This document shows positions 23,903 through 34,365 of a stretch of DNA of 64,000 nt, piece by piece (the first letter of the stretch is position 1; every line of letters begins with the position of its first letter). This DNA is from Sphagnum compactum (lineage: Eukaryota > Bryophyta > Sphagnopsida > Sphagnales): positions 8,463,495-8,527,494 of the forward strand of contig OZ234502.1 in assembly GCA_965153455.1 (NCBI GenBank), written 5' to 3'. Both the position numbers and the translations under genes were made by a program. The notes below the pieces were generated by a model that was given only the letters and a program-made list of their open reading frames with translations, did no database searches and was not told where the DNA came from.

Positions 23903-24973
23903 ATGCCTCAGTGCAGAATTTCTTCCATCGCTAAATTCTCGTACAACACCGGCGTTTTTCTGTCACCGTCTGGGAGTCGACGGGGCCAAGCTCCCGGCGA
24001 CAACAAGCCCACCCCACATCGTCTACACACTGTGCCTGCTGGATTGCATCTCAGAGACGAGAAGAAACAGGGAACTTTGCGAGGAGCCAGCTCCTGTAGT
24101 CGTTGCCGTTGTCGGCATCATCTTGGATCCTTGAAGAATATTGCCGCCGTCGTGGTGGTTCCGCAACAAACTTTGGAAAAAAGGAGCGAAGATGGCAGAA
24201 GACCTAAAGCTGCCTTAACTCTTGTTGATGCTGATGCTGCCGATCAATTAGTTTGTAGATCGAGTCGTGGTGTATCTCCTCCTCCTCCTCCTGCTCCCGC
24301 ACTAGAGTTGAGTGGAAGAAGTGTTGTAATGGCTCCGCCTTCCGGTGGTTGCCAACTGCCAAATATAACGTGGCATCAGGGATGTGTGGGACTGGAGAAA
24401 CGGGAGAGTTTGCTACGGCAGAAGGGTTGTATCTTGTGGATCACAGGTCTGAGTGGGTCAGGGAAATCTACCTTGGCTTGTGCTCTGGAGAATTCTCTGA
24501 TGGCGAAAGGGAAGCTTAGCTATGTGCTGGATGGTGACAACCTCCGTCATGGCCTGAGCAATAATTTAGGGTTTGCGGCAGCGGATCGAGAAGAGAATAT
24601 CAGACGAGTTGCGGAAGTGGCAAAGTTGTTTGCAGATGCGGGACTCATCACCATTGTCAGCCTCATCTCTCCTTACAAGCGAGACCGGGATTTTGCAAGA
24701 GCCCTTGTGCAGCCAGGCAAGTTTGTTGAAGTTTACATGAAAGTGCCTTTGGAGATTTGTGAAGGAAGGGATTGTAAAGGTTTGTATAAGCTGTCGAGAG
24801 CGGGTGTGTTGAAGGGTTTCACTGGAGTTGATGATCCTTATGAGGAGCCTGACAATCCTGAGATCCAAGTCGAAGCAACAAATGCAGCAGGGGACTTCAT
24901 TCCACCGGACTGCATGGCCAACACTTTGATCACTTATTTGGAACAGAATGGATTTTTGCAGGGCCCATGTTGA
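23903..24973 (+). CDS. APK: Adenylyl-sulfate (APS) kinase, probably plastid-targeted
   Basis: The product phosphorylates adenosine 5'-phosphosulfate with ATP to make PAPS, the sulfate donor for sulfotransferases. The predicted protein has 356 residues from the first ATG. The frame stays open upstream, but only through the TG-rich repeat and without an ATG. Residues 1-142 form a Ser/Arg-rich extension with a polyproline run (126-131), consistent with a plastid transit peptide plus linker. The kinase domain spans about 150-350: P-loop GLSGSGKST (182-190), APS-binding DGDNLRHGL (210-218), ENIRRVAEVAKLFADAG (231-247), ISPYKRDRD (255-263) and the lid KGLYKLSRAGVLKGFTGVDD (292-311). Cys161 and Cys193 may correspond to the redox pair Cys86/Cys119 of Arabidopsis APK1, but the first is one residue out of register. 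RDCKG replaces the more usual RDPKG. A second start at Met143 (24329) would give a short cytosolic form. The frame has no intron, unlike typical angiosperm APK genes as I remember them. Confidence 0.93.
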   Translation: MPQCRISSIAKFSYNTGVFLSPSGSRRGQAPGDNKPTPHRLHTVPAGLHLRDEKKQGTLRGASSCSRCRCRHHLGSLKNIAAVVVVPQQTLEKRSEDGRRPKAALTLVDADAADQLVCRSSRGVSPPPPPAPALELSGRSVVMAPPSGGCQLPNITWHQGCVGLEKRESLLRQKGCILWITGLSGSGKSTLACALENSLMAKGKLSYVLDGDNLRHGLSNNLGFAAADREENIRRVAEVAKLFADAGLITIVSLISPYKRDRDFARALVQPGKFVEVYMKVPLEICEGRDCKGLYKLSRAGVLKGFTGVDDPYEEPDNPEIQVEATNAAGDFIPPDCMANTLITYLEQNGFLQGPC

Positions 24974-24987
24974 TGCAAGAGTTTCTG

Positions 24988-25067
24988 GAGGTTAGTGTTT
25001 TTATGCAACACCCCTCTTTTTTTCAATGACGACTTGTAAGGTTTTGTTTGCAACATTGTGTTCACAG
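24988..25067 (+). other. Possible 3' UTR intron of the APS kinase gene
   Basis: A donor-like ggaggttagt lies 15 bases after the stop codon. A pyrimidine-rich stretch and an acceptor-like gtgttcacag/gt follow about 80 bases on. No transcript evidence is available, so this is only a suggestion. Confidence 0.25.
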
Positions 25068-25365
25068 GTTGCTCTCAAGTCTAGATGCTCTGAATGACAG
25101 GCTATATCTCAACGAAATCTGATTATGCAATGAAGGATCCTTTTCATGCACATTCTATGAATCATGTAGGTTGGAGTTAAGAGTTGCATTTTCACAGGAA
25201 GGGAAAATGTGGCTTTTTTGGAGGTTACCTTTCTCCTGATTGAGGAAGAGGAAATTCACACTAAGAACAACAGTTGAGCATGTGTCCCACATCATCACAC
25301 AGAGAGTTTTTCATCTAGGTCTTGAACTTTGAAGGCAGCCGTTTGTAGCAACAGCCGTTTGTAGT

Positions 25366-26010
25366 GATAGATGGGTTCTGAAGCCGTAATTTTTTTTGTT
25401 CATTCACTGATCAGTGAATGATTGAGTTTGATGAGCTTGTTCAATGAAGTGATCCTGAAATAGTATGATTGTAGATACAGACCCTGATTGCAGTGACCAC
25501 GGATGGCATTAGTAAATCATTGAGTTTGTGAGCTTGTACAATGAAGTGATCCTGAAATAGTATGGTTTGTAGATGTAGACAGTGATTGCAGTGGCCAAGG
25601 ATGGCAATGTGAAGGACCATTGTGATTGGTGTGCTGAATCGCATGCAGATTTGTAGATTTCTTTCTGTTTTCAATTGGAAGATGGAGAAGGAATGTAGTA
25701 CAAGTCTGGAGGTGTTGCTTTCCATCATTGTTGATTGATGGGTTCTGAAGACCTAATATTTTTTCAAAAATTATTCACTGATCGGTGAATTATTGAGTTT
25801 GTTCAGTGAAGTGATCCTTAAATGCTATTGTTGTAAGATGTAGACAGTGAGTGCAGTGGCCAAGGATGGCAATGTGGAGGAATCCTATAGAATGTGATTG
25901 GTAGGCCATATCACATGCAGGTTTGCAGATTGCTTTCTGTTTTCAGTTGGAACATGCAGAAGGAATGCAGTATAAAGTCTGGAGGTGTTTGCTTTTCATC
26001 ATTATTCAGA
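25366..26010. repeat. Imperfect tandem duplication downstream of the APS kinase gene
   Basis: The block gatgggttctgaag..ttcactgat(c)agtgaat..gaagtgatcct(g/t)aaat..tgtagacagtgattgcagtggccaaggatggcaatgtg..ctttctgttttcaattggaa..gtctggaggtgtt recurs. A partial copy starts near 25368, a fuller one spans 25520-25735, and a third 25737-26005. The first copy holds a perfect 20-bp palindrome (25401-25420), which is changed by one base in the last copy. No protein is encoded. It may lie in the 3' transcribed region. Confidence 0.8.
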
Positions 26011-28048
26011 GATGTAGAAAGGGTCTGTGTTGCGACAACCATCAACCAAACTCAGGCAGATCCTGCCAGTTCAAATCAAAAGCTCTGAGATTGTGGCCTG
26101 TTGGAATTACTGTAATAATTGTCTTGGACTGCAGACCTAGAATTTTTTGAGTAGGATGTAGATGCTTCTATAGTGGTTTTGGTTTTGGACTACACCCAAC
26201 ATTTGATGTAGTGGGGACCATGGAAGCTCAGTGTTGCTCATCATTGCTATTCATGATGAAAGTGATGGTCTGAGTGGCATTCAAAAGGTTATAACTGCAA
26301 TCATTATTGTCATCTTTGGTTTTGTTGGAACTACTAAAATCATTCCTTTCAAAGTGCTCTTGTAGAGTTTTCTGTACAATCTCATCGATGTGTGCTTTGT
26401 TAGTTATGAAGCAAGGGGAGAGCTTACTGGACAACAGGATTCTGAACTGCGGTGTTTTGTATCATTTCATTGAAAGAGTTTTGATGTGAGGGTTTATAAG
26501 TAGAACTTTGTTTGCAGTGGCTGTCAGTCTAAGGATATTTCACTTGCTCTTTTTACACTTTGCTAGTGTCTTTGATAGGAATTCCTGTTTCATCATGGCA
26601 GGAATTAGAATGCCATGTTTTTCAGGGTCAAAGCAAGCAGATTTGGCATGAGAATATCCAGAGAATAGCTTGTTTGAGAAGTCTTCCTACAATTTAGGGC
26701 AACATACCTCACAATTAGGTCATATACTCTTCTCTAAAAACCAAATATTACTTGAACCCGGCAGGTCTTCTTTTTGATAGAGCTTCTTTGTTAATTAGTT
26801 GCTGTGCTAGCCAATTGAGAAATTAGAAACGGTCCTGAACTCTCAGTGAAGTGCATTCAATTAATGAAATTACCTGTGCATGATTAATCATGTAACAAAA
26901 GGCCAAAGAGGCAAAATGCGACATCAGAAACCGTAGGCATAGAAAACCAATCACATGGCAACTCCAGAGCTTAGTCCTAGAAGCCAAAAAGAAGGAAGTT
27001 ACTAATTTATTGAGCACCATTCAAAAAGAAGAAAGACTACTGAACTTCTGGTTTCAAATTCCTTCTTCTGACTAGTTAACTCTTGCTCTAATATCATTGA
27101 TGTGCACATATTTTTGTGGAGTGAGATTTGCAGATTATGCAGTAACAAAGTCACAATTTCATGAAACCATTGAGGATATTCACATCCCAACACAATGTAC
27201 AATAAGTGGACACATTGTGGATGGCAGGAGGATTTGGGTCATCACTCAAATTCCATCTCAAAATCATATTGATAGCTGAAACCAATAAGGAGTCACAAAA
27301 TTTCACAAGGTTACACAAGACATTTGAGGCACTAGAGTAAGGATCTACCTGGATATGAGGCCATATTTTCTTAATGCCAAAGCAAATAATGGCATTCTTA
27401 GTTCTTGCTTACATGGATGGTTGTTTACCTAAATGCACAAGGTGAAAAGATTTCTCAACATAGATTATCAAAATAGTTTCCAATTGAGCTGATAATTAAG
27501 TTGAAGATTGGGGATTTGAAAATTTGCTAGTACATTTGAATTTGAAAACCAACCACTAGAAGAACACGAGAGCATTTCTTCAGTGAAAAATGGCACAAGT
27601 GGTGGAGTTCACCATTCAATTAGATGTCAAAGCTAATCGGTGAAAGAAGATAAACAAGCAGATCCTCATTGCCAAATGTCTCTGCCCCCCTTATTGCAAA
27701 GCTCAAACCAGCCACAAGGGTTTAAAAAAGAAGAAGTAAAAAGTTCCATGAATCGGTGCCCAAATAATTGAACTAGAACTCATACTTCACAGTAACAACA
27801 CATGGTAGAACATTCCTCAAAATGTGGGACCGACTGAAAACTACATGATGTTTCTGTAGTCTCTCCCTTCACAACAGGCAGAAGAAGGGCCAACAAAGAC
27901 ACAGGAATGTGAAAGCAGTCCATCTGCTGCAATGAGGAACTCGTAAAGACAAGACCTACCTTTCTCCTACATACCTACCACGATTCTCACCGAGAGGAGC
28001 AGCAAGGAAAGGAAAGGAAATGAGCGGGGGTAGGAACCTTTTGCATAC
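26011..28048. other. Intergenic, no gene recognised
   Basis: Composition is nearer to that of the genic parts than to the AT-rich transposon sequence, and short frames occur on both strands, but none shows a recognisable domain. It could include introns or exons of an unrecognised transcript running from the 29-kb island. Confidence 0.3.
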
Positions 28049-29050
28049 CTGATGAAAGCGTAACGGATGTCCTTGGGTTGCGGACAAATTGCTCCGGACA
28101 ACAACGGAGATCCCAAAAAATGTCCCCGCGGGAAGAAATTGTGATGAAGCGGGTGGTCATAACAGATTAGCTGCTATTAATTTTGCATGTTGCCCACGCA
28201 CATCTTGGCGTGCTGCATCTCCAAGAATGAATGGCTTGAACCCCACGAATCTGTCCCAAGTGAGGATCATGAACCGAGTGTTCTAGGTATAAGACGAAGT
28301 GGGGTGACAGATTCGTGGTGGTGACCGAACACAATCCGTGAAGATGCAGTACTCCAAGATGGGTGAGGGAAACACGCATTCAAATCTCGACCCAGTCCTT
28401 CAAAACCGGTCACTGTCCCTTGTGATGCAACTGATCCAGATCCGTTGCATATAGATCAATATTACTGTGAAATTGGCTTGAGAAGTTGCGGTCCATGTCA
28501 TTGGGAGCAGTGCAAAGCTTTCAAAAGAAAAAAGAGAAAAGAATCAAGATAGACTTGCAAAAGTGGGCAGAGACGAATACACGAACACTGTAACAACAAC
28601 AACAACAACAACAACAGGCAATCAAATCTCTACAACAACAACAGGAATTCCAGAAACCGCCTACTACTGCTTGTGTATGACAGACAGCAACGGAAATACA
28701 AGCACTTGCAACGGAGTTATTATATACACAGACAAACCACACAGATGTCCCACATTTTCATTTTTTTCTCTCGTTTTCGGGTTTGGAACAAAAGCACAAG
28801 CAATGTCCTGATCTTGAAGCGATGCTCGACACGCACAGGAGAGAACATTGAAGCAAACAACACATTCAACGATATATATACACCAGAGAAGAAGAGGCAA
28901 GAGATGATGATGATGATGAAGGCAGACGACGATAACGACGAGAGGAGAGGCGAGGCGAGGCGAGGCGAGGTGGGTGCAGAAGCAGCACAGGAGTGCTTGG
29001 ACAACGCCAAGTGCGACGAGAAGGAGCTGCGGCGGGCCAGGCTATATAAA
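28049..29050 (-). promoter_or_regulatory. GC-rich island with TATA box; candidate promoter and first exon of an unrecognised transcript
   Basis: tatataaag (29043-29051, plus) can be read as a TATA box in the plus direction, or as tttatata in the minus direction. Minus-strand sequence just downstream is pyrimidine-rich (ctcgcctcgcctcgcctc at 28950-28970), like a plant 5' leader. A donor-like catcag/gtatgc occurs at 28049 on the minus strand. No protein frame above about 100 codons starting with ATG is found between them, so the product, if any, may be non-coding or begin in a later exon. Confidence 0.3.
28243..28318. other. Inverted repeat, 13-bp perfect stem with 50-nt loop
   Basis: ccacgaatctgtc (28243-28255) and gacagattcgtgg (28306-28318) are exact inverted complements. 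Flanking bases pair only partly, so a plant microRNA precursor is possible but not well supported. Confidence 0.55.
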
Positions 29051-29111
29051 GGAACGGAGGAAGGGGAGGGAGGTGGGTCCCGCTTCAGGAGGGGGCGGGG
29101 GGGCTAGGAGC

Positions 29112-29153
29112 CTACTACCTAACTACCTACCTACTTATCTACCTACCTACCTA
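29112..29153. repeat. (CTAC)n microsatellite
   Basis: Interrupted ctac/ctat units. The same tetranucleotide appears repeatedly across the window. Confidence 0.85.
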
Positions 29154-29157
29154 TGCA

Positions 29158-32100
29158 GTTAAACGGTTACACTTTCTCTAACACCCACAAGCAACAGCTC
29201 ACCGCAATATTTGGAGTTTTTTATTTAATTATTATTTGTAATTAATTAATTAATTTGTTTATTTAAAAATTGAAGTCCAAAAACTCATTTTTATTGGGAA
29301 AAAATGAACACATTATCTCAAAACATATTTTTGGAAAAAACTAGTGAATGAATCCAAAACTTGAGGTAACACTCAATTAATTAATTAATTAATGTATCAA
29401 TCAATTCATACATTTAACTGTTAGGGGTTTATACACCCAATTTTTTATAAAATAACTTTGCATGGTCCTAGACTTCAGTGGTTTTTTTTTTTTTTTTTTT
29501 TGGTGAATTATGGACCTGACAAATATGATTTCAACACATACAAAAATATTTTTTTATGAAGAAAAATGGCCCTGATTTGCCGGATAAATAAAATAAAATA
29601 GCCAGATTTATACAACATGTAGCCAACATATTAGTTATTTGTTCTATAGCCAAATTTCGCTAAATCTTCTTGTGAAGGATTGCCAGTTTGACTACATCAC
29701 CAAAATTGAATTTTGGACCAAAAAGCCGTGGGAAAATGTGGATTTTCTTTTCCCTATTGTAAATTTGACTATTTTAAATAAAAAAATTAGAAATTTTCAC
29801 CAAAATTTTCTATGTCACAATTTAAAGAAAAAACAATTATCCCATCTAATTTTTACATGCACCACCCACTTATATCACTCATCAATTCAATTTGTCACTT
29901 ATTTTGCACACACCACTCACTCACTTGTTCGTGATCACGTCCCCCAACTTTTCCTTTCTTTTCTTTTCTTTTCTCACACATCGTTCTTCTCTTGTTAGCT
30001 AATTCTTTGAATATAGCCTTTATTCCCACCTTCACATGTTTGCGGGGTGCAAGCAAGCATGCATGCATGAGAGAAGGGGGGAATTGCAGCAAATGAAAAC
30101 AAACGTGCAGTTACGTGTGAAAGCCAAGAAACTAAAAAAGGAAGGAAACAAAAAAATAGGGGGAGATGAGGGGGCAAAAAAAGAAAAAAGAAAGAAAAGG
30201 GAATACAATACAAAAAGCTTTCATAGCTTGTTTTAGTTTTGAATCAAATGAGTACTTTAGCATCAACTAGGCAATCCACTACACCTCCAATCTTGTAGTA
30301 AAGTTAGGTACACGGAGTTTTTGGGGTTAGTCCCAACCACTAGTTTTAGTGTGGATTTTTGTATGTGGTATCAATTGGCTTTCAAGTGCCATTCCTTGGA
30401 TGAAATAAGGAAAAGTTGCGGTTTTTTTAAGGTTAAGTTAATGTCCTAGAGAATCTACCCTAGAGGGCACATTCCAAAGTGTAAAGTTCAAAAGATAGGT
30501 TGTAATGTAAATTAGCACTTGTTGATTGATAAGTAACATATGTAAAAGTAGGAAATACCAGAATGGCCAATGGTGGTATAATATTTCCATACCTGCATTA
30601 TTTGGTTAGAATGTAATGCTAAGATTTTTCAATTTTGAAGATTGGAGTTATGAAAAGATACAACAAATCAGTTTAGGATTAGTCTTTTTGACTATGACAT
30701 AGTAATTCCGAGGAATGCCCTCCAAGCTATTGAGAAAGCCTCTAATTGTTGGTAAGAAGATCTCCTTGGCTGCTTTAATTTCCATGGAGTTCTTACTTTG
30801 TTATTTGTGACTGACGGCAGTAGTACATTAGTTAGCTACATTAGACTTCTTAACAGCATAGTTATTCTTTGATTTTTGGGCACTCGACTTTTGAAGGTTT
30901 CTCCTGTTCCTTTGCCCTACTTGATTGTTTGGTTCCCTCTTGCAATGGATTTTCCAAAACTCCGCAGTCTTACCCCATCCAACGAGATATATGCCAGCAA
31001 ATCGGAACAGAATTAGGAAAGATGTTTTTTGCGAATCTCAAAAGCATTGACTTAGGGAGATGAGACAAACTAATTCTCCTGTTTTTCATGTTTTTAGACA
31101 AAATGGCTGAAAAGACTCTCCTTGGGCTATATACTTGACAGTTCCTTGCAGCGCATGTCAGGAAAATGTGTGTAATGAATGACGTTACACACACATGGGC
31201 TATAGTATTCTCGAACCCAAAAGCAGTAATTCATTGCACCAAAGTGCGATTAAGTACAACTTGTTAATTATCAGGAGATCGAGAATTAATTAAGCAGTGT
31301 TTTCATGGAGCATCTGATCTTGGAATGCTTGTTGAACATATTTATCATTTCTCAAGATACAATATCTTTGCTCAAGTTCTTTGGTTGGGTCATGTTTAAA
31401 ATTAAGGTGCCGGTCATGGAGTATCTTGTCCTGGAATACTTGTTGAACATTATCATTTCTGGAGATAAATTATTTTGGTTGAGTTCTTTGATTTGGTTGT
31501 GATCTCCAAATTCAGCTCTTAATCATTTTCCTTAAGATTTTTCCTCTTGCCAAGTCCTTAGGTTAGTCATTGCTTGAATGCACATATATATCCTTCCTTT
31601 CATAAACATTCTTTGCAAAATGACAAAATAATTCCATCGCCAAAACAAAATTCACTACCAACAAGCAGCAGTCCTTTATTTTTATTTTTTTCCAAAAAGA
31701 GAAACTGTGAAAATCCCAGACCTATAATTTCCAAATTTTCAACCAAATCGAAGAATCCAGGAAAACAAACCGAATACAAAACTCAAGTCACAAAACACCC
31801 AATATAAACTTTGGTCATAAACCCAACAATTAACACTTTGTCACAATTAACACACCCAATAAAAACTGGGTCACAAACCTAATAAAAGCTTCATCACAAA
31901 CCCAAATTGAGGTACCTTAATAGGAACAATAATATATCTCAGAGGAGCAGGAGGAGGAGGAGGAGGAGCAGCTGGCTGTCCAATTGGAGTGTCAAGCTGG
32001 TGCAGGTGGCTGTAGAATTTTGGCGTGTACTCAATCTCCACCTAAATTAGTGGTATCTCTACCTCCAATAACAGTAGCCAGCAAAGAAAGAATGCAGTTC

Positions 32101-32240
32101 AAAGATAATAGTGTGAGCAAAGTTAGGAGAAGCCCCATTTGAAGCTATTAAATTGGTGGTTAACGCCACGCTCCACGACTTAACAGTGAGGTCACGTTCC
32201 TAGCCTGCTTTGCTTGCCTACTATCCCCACACCTTCTCCT
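29158..32240. other. Intergenic, AT-rich
   Basis: No gene recognised. It holds aattaatt runs (29240-29260, 29375-29395), a long poly-T (about 29481-29501), a ttttctttt run with adjacent short frames (29950-29970), and a tcatggagcatctgatct..ttgttgaaca segment at 31300-31345 that is roughly duplicated at 31410-31460. A (GGA)n tract is at about 31945-31970. Confidence 0.4.
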
Positions 32241-32241
32241 G

Positions 32242-32260
32242 ACACACACACACACACTCT

Positions 32261-32317
<57 letters not shown>

Positions 32318-32330
32318 CACACACACAACT
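32242..32330. repeat. (AC)n(CT)n(CA)n compound microsatellite
   Basis: Consecutive AC, CT and CA runs keep several frames open on both strands without coding meaning. Confidence 0.9.
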
Positions 32331-32519
32331 TTCCATCCCACATGGGAAATAGAACACAACCTTGATCAGCATCGTGCTGTCGTTCAGTTCAGTTCTATGC
32401 TGTCAATCTTCTCCCCTCCTCTCCTCACTCCTTCATCCTTCTTTCTGGGGATGTGCCTTTTTCTTGGGGAAGTTGGCTGCTTGTCAACTATCTTGACTTG
32501 TCTTTCCCGCATTCTGTTC

Positions 32520-32895
32520 CAGTGTTGGCCAGTTATTGAGTTTTGGCCCAGTTATTAACTTGGGTATTGATCATTTATTCAACCAGTTTTTAAAAATTTA
32601 TAACCAGTTAATAACCTAATTGTCTTGTATTGAATTTTGAAATTTTAATAATCAACCTGGATGACTTGGTTATTTGTTTAGATAGATTATCAATCTTTAA
32701 AATGCTAAACATGTTTATGATATAAAACAAAAATAGAAAAAAAAAATTAACTCTTTTAAAACCTTATAATCAACTAATAATCAACGAGATAACCAACAAG
32801 ATAACCAACAGTTATTAATTAATTATTTTATAACCCAACCTTACACATAATCAACAGTTATAATTCTAAAGATATCAATAACCTAATCAACACTC
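32520..32895. mobile_element. Possible hAT-like MITE with AATAACC/GGTTATT subterminal repeats
   Basis: The left end cagtgttggccagttattga resembles the other hAT-like ends in this window. The right end ataacctaatcaacactc is a looser inverted match. The motif aataacc or its complement recurs many times inside. No target duplication was found at these borders. Confidence 0.35.
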
Positions 32896-33397
32896 CCAAA
32901 AAAAGAAGTAATATTTAACATTGATAACCCAATTAAGATTGCAAATTATTCTTTGAAAATAACCTAACTGGGTGTTATGAACAAAATGAATAGACCTTGA
33001 ATTCTGGTCTATTGTACCAGTGTTTTTCAGGTTTTGATCAATCTAGGATCTACCTACCTATTTGTACCAGTGTTGTCTGGTTCTTGGGTTTTGATCTACC
33101 TATGATCTTTCTAGTCTAGCCTACCTGCTCCCTTTCAAATCCACCTGCATGATGATCCTTTCACAGGGCCAATTAATACAAATGTGGATAGAGAGGTGAC
33201 CATTGTCAGGTATTGAAGGACTTAGTGATGCAATAAAGAGTTTGGCAAGGAGAGGTTAAATAGAGCAGCATCATATTTTGAGGCTTTCATAAACAGTTAT
33301 TTTAGTGATGGGCTATTATTATTAATTGAGTGGAATGATGAGTGTAATGCTCAAGGAGGCATGCAAGCACGCACACTTCATGGAGTGAGGAATCAGG

Positions 33398-33437
<40 letters not shown>

Positions 33438-34038
33438 AATTTTCACACGCACACACACACACCCAAATCTTGGCAAAAATGGATCAGCACAAACTTTGGT
33501 TTTAAGGGCGCACTTCCGTAACTGTCAAGTCTTTAACACATGCCATGGAAGTGTGTTCCCCATGATGTCTAGACATTCCTCATGAATAGAGAGAGACTGA
33601 CACCCAGAGAGGTAGGTACTAGGTACCAACTAAGTTATTATCATTTTAACTAGCAGTGCAGTGCAGTGGTTATGTCATTTAGATTCACCTCTAGTGTTGC
33701 AGCCTGGAATTGGCTTCTGGTTATGTCATTTATGACCTCTACCAAGGAAGCTCATGTGGGTATAGAGTTTAGGAATGATGCAGTAGTCTCAACAGATACA
33801 GGTTGAGGGCCACACGGACCTTCATCTGCTTCCAGTGAGATTTTGAATGTACTTAGAGAGATTTCCTAATTGTATCATTTGGAGGGCATGTTATATCCGT
33901 GAATATCCCTCTTAGAAAAGAGGAGGCATACTTATTTAGAGTGGGAGGGATCTTACACCGACATGTCCACAAACATCCCTCCCACTCTTAACGAGTAGGT
34001 GTGCAAATCCTTGGCCTCCTACACCTCATGATCTACCT
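32896..34038. other. Intergenic with TG/CA inverted microsatellites
   Basis: No gene recognised. A (TG)n run at about 33399-33428 is followed, after gagagagaaattttcacacg, by a (CA)n run ending near 33463. The two are complementary and could fold into a hairpin. Confidence 0.45.
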
Positions 34039-34365
34039 ATGCTTAGGATCACGATAACCTTTGTCTTGAGCTTTGTGATGGGCTCACAAGCAAGGGACAT
34101 TGCCCAAAATGCAGGGTTGCTGGACTTGGCTACCGCCTTGTCATTAGACCCTTATTTTGGAAATGCCCATATCCATGGGCTTTACATTACATTAGTGCTC
34201 CAATTGATAGAAAGGGACGCAATAACTACCAATGGTGGGTGGATCACTTTTTTTAAGGATCAATTCAACTTGGCTCCTAATTTAAATCCAAGAATGTTCT
34301 TAATTTTTATTTTATTTTATTCTATTGCTGCATATTTGTCGAATGACTTTTCAAATTTATCATAA
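34039..34365 (+). CDS. Small open frame, unknown, doubtful
   Basis: A 108-codon frame starts with ATG and a hydrophobic N-terminus (ITITFVLSFVMG), followed by a moderately polar middle with varied composition (RDIAQNAGLLDLATALSLDP) and a second hydrophobic stretch near the end (MFLIFILFYSIAAYL). The varied amino-acid use makes it less noise-like than its neighbours. I recognise no domain, and it may be a fragment of a transposon gene or an exon of a decayed gene. The surrounding sequence gives no help. Confidence 0.15.
   Translation: MLRITITFVLSFVMGSQARDIAQNAGLLDLATALSLDPYFGNAHIHGLYITLVLQLIERDAITTNGGWITFFKDQFNLAPNLNPRMFLIFILFYSIAAYLSNDFSNLS

Noticed and set aside
23646-24134. Long Cys/Val/Phe-rich open frames on the plus strand before and overlapping the APS kinase gene
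   Set aside because: They arise from the TG-rich minisatellite, which lacks stops in all frames. The peptides are low complexity, and the one in frame with the kinase lacks an ATG in that part.
24566-24868. 100-codon minus-strand frame inside the APS kinase gene
   Set aside because: It is an antisense shadow of the conserved kinase domain and has no recognisable content.
28673-29107. 144-codon plus frame and 96-codon minus frame in the 29-kb GC-rich island
   Set aside because: The plus frame is Lys/Arg/Glu/Gly-rich from simple repeats, and the minus frame starts at TTG and follows repeated CATs and CTs. Neither shows a domain.
32160-32558. Frames across the AC/CT/CA microsatellite
   Set aside because: Microsatellite translation (His-Thr, Leu-Ser, Arg-Glu runs), not a protein.
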